Shown here piece by piece: positions 59,787 to 64,000 of a stretch of 64,000 nucleotides of DNA; position 1 is the stretch's first letter, and every line of letters begins with the position of its first letter. The translations under genes were made by a program, and so were the position numbers. The notes beneath the pieces are model-generated. The model ran no database searches. It saw nothing but the letters and a program-made list of their open reading frames with translations, and had not been told where the DNA came from. Source of the stretch: Pseudomonas sp. Au-Pse12 (GTDB lineage: Bacteria; Pseudomonadota; Gammaproteobacteria; Pseudomonadales; Pseudomonadaceae); the NCBI RefSeq assembly GCF_021341665.1, contig NZ_JAJTTH010000012.1:62001-126000 (forward strand), in the 5' to 3' direction.

Positions 59787-60270
59787 TGCTTGCCTCACTC
59801 TGCTCAGCTATTTCGCTTTTCAGCTCTTCAAATTAACAATGAAGCCGGTGGCCATTTAAAACACAACCCTGCTCTCCAGTACATGCCATTGCTGGCGGCT
59901 GGGTCCTTCCAATCAACGGCAGAGCCTTGCTGACGGGCTGTTGCGGGGGTTGCGATCAGGCCTTGGCGGACATCGTTCCAACGTTATGTAGTGCGCGCTG
60001 CGGCATACTACATGATGAACTGCGGTTGTGAAAATTAGACTAAATACGTCGTTCCGCGACTTTAGAATGCAGTGCGGTCACGCTGGGGAACGTGATGTTC
60101 TCAAAAAAGGTGGTGGATTGTTCCATATAAATACAAAAAGTTGTACACGATTTGTGTTTTGCCCTGCGTCCCTCGTGGCGGCCTTCGCTGGCCAGCCTTG
60201 AACGCGGGGCAAAGCGCGGGCAGCGAGGCTGCCTATAATTGCTCTTTCATTCCCCCAAGAGGGCTGCGCC
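59787..60270. promoter_or_regulatory. Divergent region between glcB and GcvR-like gene
   Basis: This 484-bp gap has no supported gene. It contains a 7-bp inverted repeat, ATGTAGT and ACTACAT with a 14-nt spacer (59986-60013), and an AT-rich stretch around 60026-60050. TATAAT at 60234-60239 is a good -10 for the GcvR-like gene (31 bp upstream of its ATG); the matching -35 is weak. The glcB promoter could not be placed. Confidence 0.5.
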
Positions 60271-60789
60271 ATGGACCATCTCGTTCTCACGGTATTTGCC
60301 CCGGACAAGGCCGGCCAGGTCGAGCGTATCGCCCAGTGCATTGCCGAGCATGGCGGTAACTGGCTGGAGAGCCGCTTGTCACGCATGGCCGGGCAGTTCG
60401 CCGGGATCCTGCGGGTCGCGGTGCCCGCTGAAGCCTACGATGAACTGGTGGATGCCCTGCAAGGCTTGGCGGCTCAGGGCATTCGCGTGCTGATTGCCGA
60501 AAGCAGCATCGAACAGTCCTGCACCTGGAAGCCCATTGCCATGGAGCTGGTGGGCAACGATCGCCCGGGCATCGTTCGTGATATCACCCGCTTGCTGGCA
60601 GAGCAGGGCGTCAACCTGGAACGCCTGGTCACTGAGGTGCGGCCGGCGCCCATGAGCAGCGAGCCGTTGTTCCACGCCGAAGCGATCCTCGCGGTGCCCC
60701 TGACCTTGTCCCTGGAAGTGCTGCAGGCGCGCCTGGAAACCCTGGCGGACGATTTGATGGTGGAGCTGGTGCTGCGCAGCGAGCCTTGA
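60271..60789 (+). CDS. GcvR-like tandem ACT-domain regulator
   Basis: Cytosolic protein of 172 residues built of two ACT domains: the first begins DHLVLTVFAPDKAGQVERIA, the second WKPIAMELVGNDRPGIVRDI. This matches the glycine cleavage system transcriptional repressor GcvR, which acts by binding GcvA in E. coli and sensing glycine. No gcvA or gcv genes are in the window, so the target is inferred. AAGAGGG precedes the ATG. Its 3' flank carries two DnaA-box/GATCA units. Confidence 0.85.
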   Translation: MDHLVLTVFAPDKAGQVERIAQCIAEHGGNWLESRLSRMAGQFAGILRVAVPAEAYDELVDALQGLAAQGIRVLIAESSIEQSCTWKPIAMELVGNDRPGIVRDITRLLAEQGVNLERLVTEVRPAPMSSEPLFHAEAILAVPLTLSLEVLQARLETLADDLMVELVLRSEP

Positions 60790-60828
60790 TCCGGCTGCCG
60801 GGTTATCCCAGTAATCCGTGCATGCGCC

Positions 60829-61015
60829 TGTGGATAACCTGTAGAGACCAGGCGCGAGCCCAGAGCCTGCGCGGCGTTGCGCTTGCTGATCAAAAAAGCA
60901 GCAGTTTCAAGGGCTTGTGCACAAAGGGCGGGGATCAGGTTGTGGATAACCTTGGGAAGAAGCGCTGCAGGCCTTGGCGGACAAGGCCTGTAGGGTTTTG
61001 GACGTTTATTGATCA
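60829..61015. promoter_or_regulatory. Two DnaA-box/GATCA composite units
   Basis: TGTGGATAA at 60829 is followed by TGATCA at 60887 (+58), and TGTGGATAA at 60941 by TGATCA at 61010 (+69). These are the same two distances as in the 12.1-12.7 kb array. The second unit shares with the 12307 unit the segments AGCGCT-CAGGCCTT and GTAGGGTTTT/GCAGGGTTTT. The last TGATCA includes the rarD stop codon. The gap is 223 bp between convergent genes. Confidence 0.65.
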
Positions 61016-61900
61016 GCGACGCCCGCGCAGGCTGAGCCAGGCATCCACGCTGTACACCGCCAGGCCGGCCCAGATGAACATGAAGGCCAGCAGGGTGCTG
61101 GAAGACAGGTGCTCGCCGAACAGCAGCACGGCCTGCAGCAGTACCAGGGTCGGGGCCAGGTACTGGAGGAAGCCCAGGGTGGTGTAGGGCAGGTCCCGCG
61201 CGGCGGCGTTGAAGCACACCAGCGGCACCAGCGTCACCGGGCCGGCGGCCACCAGCCACCAGGCTTGGGAACTGCTCCAGAATGCGGCGTGGGCGCTGCT
61301 GGCATCGGGGTGCAGCAGGAGCCAGCCCAGGGCGATCGGCACCAGCATCCAGGTTTCCACCACCAGGCCGGGCAGGGCCTTGACCGGCGCCTGTTTGCGG
61401 ATCAGCCCGTAGAAACCGAAGCTCAGCGCCAGTATCAGCGAGACCCAGGGCAGGCTGCCCACCTGCCACACTTGCTGGGCCACGCCGACTGCCGCCAGGA
61501 TCACCGCCAGCCACTGCAGGCGCCGCAGGCGTTCGCCCAGAATCAGCATGCCCAGCAGCACATTGACCAGCGGATTGATGTAGTAGCCGAGGCTGGCTTC
61601 AAGCATGCGCCCGTTGTTCACCGACCAGACGTAGGTCAGCCAGTTGGCCGCTATCAGCGTGCCGCTCAGCGCCAGGATCGCCAGGCGCCTGGGGTTGTCC
61701 CGCAGTTCGCGCCACCAGCCGGGGTGTTTCCACACCATCAGCAACAGGGCGCCGAACAGCGCCGACCAGAGCACCCGGTGGATGATGATCTCGATGGCGG
61801 GAACACTGGCGATGGCTTTGAAATACAGCGGAAACAGACCCCAGATGATGTAGGCGGTCAGGCCCAGGATGTACCCGCGGCGCGGGTTGGCGGCTTGCAT
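61013..61900 (-). CDS. rarD: RarD-type EamA transporter
   Basis: Inner-membrane protein of 295 residues with ten transmembrane helices. The N-terminus RRGYILGLTAYIIWGLFPLYFKAI and EIIIHRVLWSALFGALLL are typical of RarD (chloramphenicol-sensitive protein group). NNGRMLEASLGYYINPLVNVLLG is the second signature. Substrate is unknown. It is convergent with the GcvR-like gene. Confidence 0.9.
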   Translation of the reverse strand: MQAANPRRGYILGLTAYIIWGLFPLYFKAIASVPAIEIIIHRVLWSALFGALLLMVWKHPGWWRELRDNPRRLAILALSGTLIAANWLTYVWSVNNGRMLEASLGYYINPLVNVLLGMLILGERLRRLQWLAVILAAVGVAQQVWQVGSLPWVSLILALSFGFYGLIRKQAPVKALPGLVVETWMLVPIALGWLLLHPDASSAHAAFWSSSQAWWLVAAGPVTLVPLVCFNAAARDLPYTTLGFLQYLAPTLVLLQAVLLFGEHLSSSTLLAFMFIWAGLAVYSVDAWLSLRGRR

Positions 61901-62048
61901 GCAGAGTCCTTGCTTAGGCAGCTAACAAAGCGGCAATTGTAAGGACAATTGTCTAGACCTGTCCTGACTTTTGCGCCGCCAGTTTCTGTGGGTGACGGCT
62001 TGCCGGCGAAGGCGATCTCGCGGGCTTTTTCGTCGCCCGCGGACGGAT

Positions 62049-63023
62049 TCAGAACAGTTTGAGAGGTTCTTCGTTGAGGGCCGCCAGTTGCTCGCGCAGG
62101 GCCAGGACCTGATCGCCCCAATAACGCTCGCTGCCGAACCAGGGGAAGCTGTGGGGGAACGCCGGGTCGTCCCAGCGTCGGGCCAGCCAGGCGCTGTAGT
62201 GCATCAAGCGCAGGGCGCGCAGCGGCTCGATCAGGGCCAGCTCCCGCGGGTCGAAATCGTGGAATTCGCTGTAGCCATCCATCAGCTCGGACAGTTGGCT
62301 GAGGCATTCCTGGCGGTCGCCGGCAAGCATCATCCACAGGTCCTGCACCGCCGGCCCCATGCGGCAGTCATCCAGGTCGACGATGTGGAACATCTCGTCG
62401 CGGCACATCATGTTGCCGGGGTGGCAGTCGCCGTGCATGCGGATGTTCTGGTGCGGCGTGGCCTGGTAGACCTCTTCCACCCGCTTGAGCAGGTCGCGGG
62501 CCACCGACTCGTAGGCCGGCAGCAGGCTCTTGGGAATGAAGTTGCCCTGCAGCAGGGTCGTCAGGGAATCGTGGCCGAAGTTCTTCACCCCCAGGGCTTC
62601 GCGGTGTTCGAACGGGCGGGTGGCCCCCACCGCGTGCAGGCGCCCGAGCAGCTGGCCGAGGCGATAGAGCTGGTCCAGGTTGCCCGGCTCGGGAGCGCGG
62701 CCGCCGCGGCGCGGGAACAGGGCGAAACGAAAGCCCGCATGCTCGAACAGGCTGGCGCCTTCATGAATGATCGGCGCCACCACCGGTACGTCGCATTCGG
62801 CGAGTTCGAAGGTGAAGCGGTGTTCTTCCAGGATCGCTTCGTTGGTCCAGCGTTGCGGCCGGTAGAACTTGGCGATCAGTGGCTCGCCTTCGTCGATGCC
62901 GACTTGATAGACGCGATTTTCGTAGCTGTTGAGCGCCAGCACGCGAGCGTCGCTGAGAAAGCCGATGCTTTCAACGGCGTCCAGGACCAGATCGGGGGTC
63001 AGTGTTTCAAACGGGTGCGACAT
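62049..63023 (-). CDS. srkA: SrkA/YihE-type stress-response kinase
   Basis: Cytosolic protein kinase of 324 residues in the aminoglycoside phosphotransferase fold. The N-terminal LNSYENRVYQVG nucleotide-binding loop, ATP-binding Lys in LIAKFYRPQRW, catalytic loop HGDCHPGNMM and metal-binding IVDLDDCRMGP are all present. The start at 63023 gives MSHPFETLTPDLVLDAVES, the family N-terminus. In E. coli the enzyme counteracts MazEF-linked death. It is transcribed with the same orientation as rarD but separated by 148 bp. Confidence 0.9.
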   Translation of the reverse strand: MSHPFETLTPDLVLDAVESIGFLSDARVLALNSYENRVYQVGIDEGEPLIAKFYRPQRWTNEAILEEHRFTFELAECDVPVVAPIIHEGASLFEHAGFRFALFPRRGGRAPEPGNLDQLYRLGQLLGRLHAVGATRPFEHREALGVKNFGHDSLTTLLQGNFIPKSLLPAYESVARDLLKRVEEVYQATPHQNIRMHGDCHPGNMMCRDEMFHIVDLDDCRMGPAVQDLWMMLAGDRQECLSQLSELMDGYSEFHDFDPRELALIEPLRALRLMHYSAWLARRWDDPAFPHSFPWFGSERYWGDQVLALREQLAALNEEPLKLF

Positions 63024-63136
63024 GCTTACTCCTGCGCGCAGCAGGCTGCCGCGTCCGGCCAAGCATGGTAACGCAGACGACGGGCCAGCGGGGGAGGGTT
63101 TGCGGGCGCTTCGCCGGGGGCCGGATTCGCCGGCGA

Positions 63137-63164
63137 ACCGGCTCCTGCGGGTGTAGGAGCCGGT
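63137..63164. repeat. REP-type hairpin (AGGAGCCGG family)
   Basis: ACCGGCTCCT and AGGAGCCGGT form a perfect 10-bp stem with an 8-nt loop. It lies 17 bp after the stop of the PhoX-like gene on the minus strand, so it may also act as its transcript end. A related half element is at about 47272. Confidence 0.75.
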
Positions 63165-63180
63165 GGCCAGGGCGCGAGGG

Positions 63181-64000
63181 TCAGGCGCCGATGACGCCGC
63201 CGTCTTCCCGGGTGATGGCCATTACCGAGGAGCGCGGCTTGCCGTTGGGCAGGTGCTCGGGGAAGGTTGAACCACCGTTTTCCCCCGGGTGCTGGATGCC
63301 CACGAACAGGGTCTTCTGGTCCGGGGCGAAAGCGATGCCGGTGACTTCACAACCCACCGGCCCGACCATGAAGCGGCGGATTTCACCGCTGTCTGGGTCG
63401 GCGCAGAGCATCTGGTTGTTGCCCATGCCGGCGAAATCGCCGCTGTTGCTGTAGTCGCCGTCGGTGAGGATCCACAAACGCCCGGCCGTGTCGAAACCCA
63501 GGCCGTCGGGGCTGTTGAACATGTTCTGCGGGGTGATGTTGGATGAGCCGCCCTTGGGCTGGCCGGCGTGCAGGCTCGGGTTGCCGGCGACCACGAACAG
63601 GTCCCAGGAAAAGTTCATGGCGCCATGATCATCGCCGCCGGTGCGCCAGCGCAGGATCTGCCCGTAGACGTTCTTCTCCCGCGGGTTGGGCCCGCCGACC
63701 GGCTGACCGTCTTCGCCGCGCTTGGAGTTGTTGGTCAGGGTGCAATAGACCTGGCCATCCTTGGGGCTGACCACAATCCATTCCGGGCGGTCCATGCGCG
63801 TGGCCTGGACCACGCTGGCTGCCAGCCGTGCCTGGATCAGCACCTGGGCCTGGTCGGCGAAACCGCTGCTGGCGTCGATGCCGTTCTTGCCGTGGCTCAG
63901 TTCGATCCACTGGCCCTGGCCTTTTGGGTGGTCCGGGTTGTTGTCACCGGCATCGAAGCGCGCCACGTAGAGGGTGCCGTGATCCAGCAGGTCGCGGTTG
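63181..64000 (-). CDS. PhoX-type (DUF839) alkaline phosphatase, 5' part outside the window
   Basis: C-terminal part of a PhoX-family calcium/iron-dependent phosphatase; the reading frame continues past the window end, where it reads DHGTLYVARFD. About 273 residues are visible. Family motifs are RPEWIVVSPKDGQVYCTLTNN, NPREKNVYGQILRW, MNFSWDLFVVAG, DGLGFDTAGRLWILTDGD and VTGIAFAPDQKTLFVGIQHPGE. The expected export signal (Tat) lies outside. No Pho box can be judged here. Confidence 0.88.
   Translation of the reverse strand, partial: NRDLLDHGTLYVARFDAGDNNPDHPKGQGQWIELSHGKNGIDASSGFADQAQVLIQARLAASVVQATRMDRPEWIVVSPKDGQVYCTLTNNSKRGEDGQPVGGPNPREKNVYGQILRWRTGGDDHGAMNFSWDLFVVAGNPSLHAGQPKGGSSNITPQNMFNSPDGLGFDTAGRLWILTDGDYSNSGDFAGMGNNQMLCADPDSGEIRRFMVGPVGCEVTGIAFAPDQKTLFVGIQHPGENGGSTFPEHLPNGKPRSSVMAITREDGGVIGA

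Overview
The window looks like chromosomal DNA of a fluorescent Pseudomonas (P. fluorescens/protegens/chlororaphis type). It is GC-rich with dense short-spaced operons, Pseudomonas REP-type palindromes, and the complete Pseudomonas glycine betaine/dimethylglycine/sarcosine catabolic set. No rRNA, tRNA, CRISPR, prophage or insertion sequence was recognised.

Layout. 0-3.4 kb: a divergent LysR regulator and a purine operon (NCS2 urate/xanthine-type permease, nucleoside deaminase, HIU-hydrolase-like protein). 3.5-4 kb: an LprI-like secreted protein. 4.1-12.0 kb: the dimethylglycine block (M19 dipeptidase-like protein, DUF5943-like protein, DgcA, DgcB, dedicated ETF alpha and beta). 12.0-13.1 kb: about 1 kb of non-coding DNA with a regularly spaced array of perfect DnaA boxes. 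13.1-19.9 kb: an unusual three-gene operon (GMC oxidoreductase fused to an alpha/beta hydrolase, membrane-anchored di-haem cytochrome c, metallophosphoesterase). 20-22.6 kb: divergent gbcA and gbcB. 22.7-25.1 kb: nitrilase-family hydrolase and NCS1 permease. 25.1-27.0 kb: threonine aldolase and a TraX-like protein. 27.4-36.3 kb: glyA, soxBDAG, purU, fdhA. 36.6-38.6 kb: an ECF sigma/anti-sigma locus. 38.9-42.8 kb: DUF2780 protein, DUF350/YgiB/YgiC-like operon, acyltransferase. 43-47.2 kb: retropepsin-like protein and creBCD. 47.3-53.9 kb: GST, then a Fur-linked FecI/FecR/TonB-receptor/PepSY iron locus. 54.1-57.5 kb: DnaQ-like exonuclease, DUF294 protein, single-domain response regulator. 57.6-64 kb: glcB, GcvR-like ACT protein, RarD, SrkA-like kinase, and the 3'-coding part of a PhoX-type phosphatase.

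How the genes work together. GbcAB demethylates glycine betaine to dimethylglycine. DgcAB with its ETF converts that to sarcosine, and SoxBDAG yields glycine plus one-carbon units. GlyA makes serine, PurU returns formyl-THF to THF, FdhA oxidises formaldehyde, and LtaE can interconvert threonine and glycine. GlcB and the GcvR-like protein lie further away but also belong to glyoxylate/glycine metabolism.

Main new observation. Four perfect DnaA boxes (TGTGGATAA) recur every 172-193 bp in the 12.0-13.1 kb gap. Each is followed 58-59 or 69 bp downstream by a GATCA motif. The same composite occurs twice more at 60.8-61.0 kb with spacings of exactly 58 and 69 bp. Eight perfect boxes fall in 10.54-12.84 kb. 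This looks like a DnaA-binding or titration locus (functionally like datA or DARS) that is not explained by any gene here.
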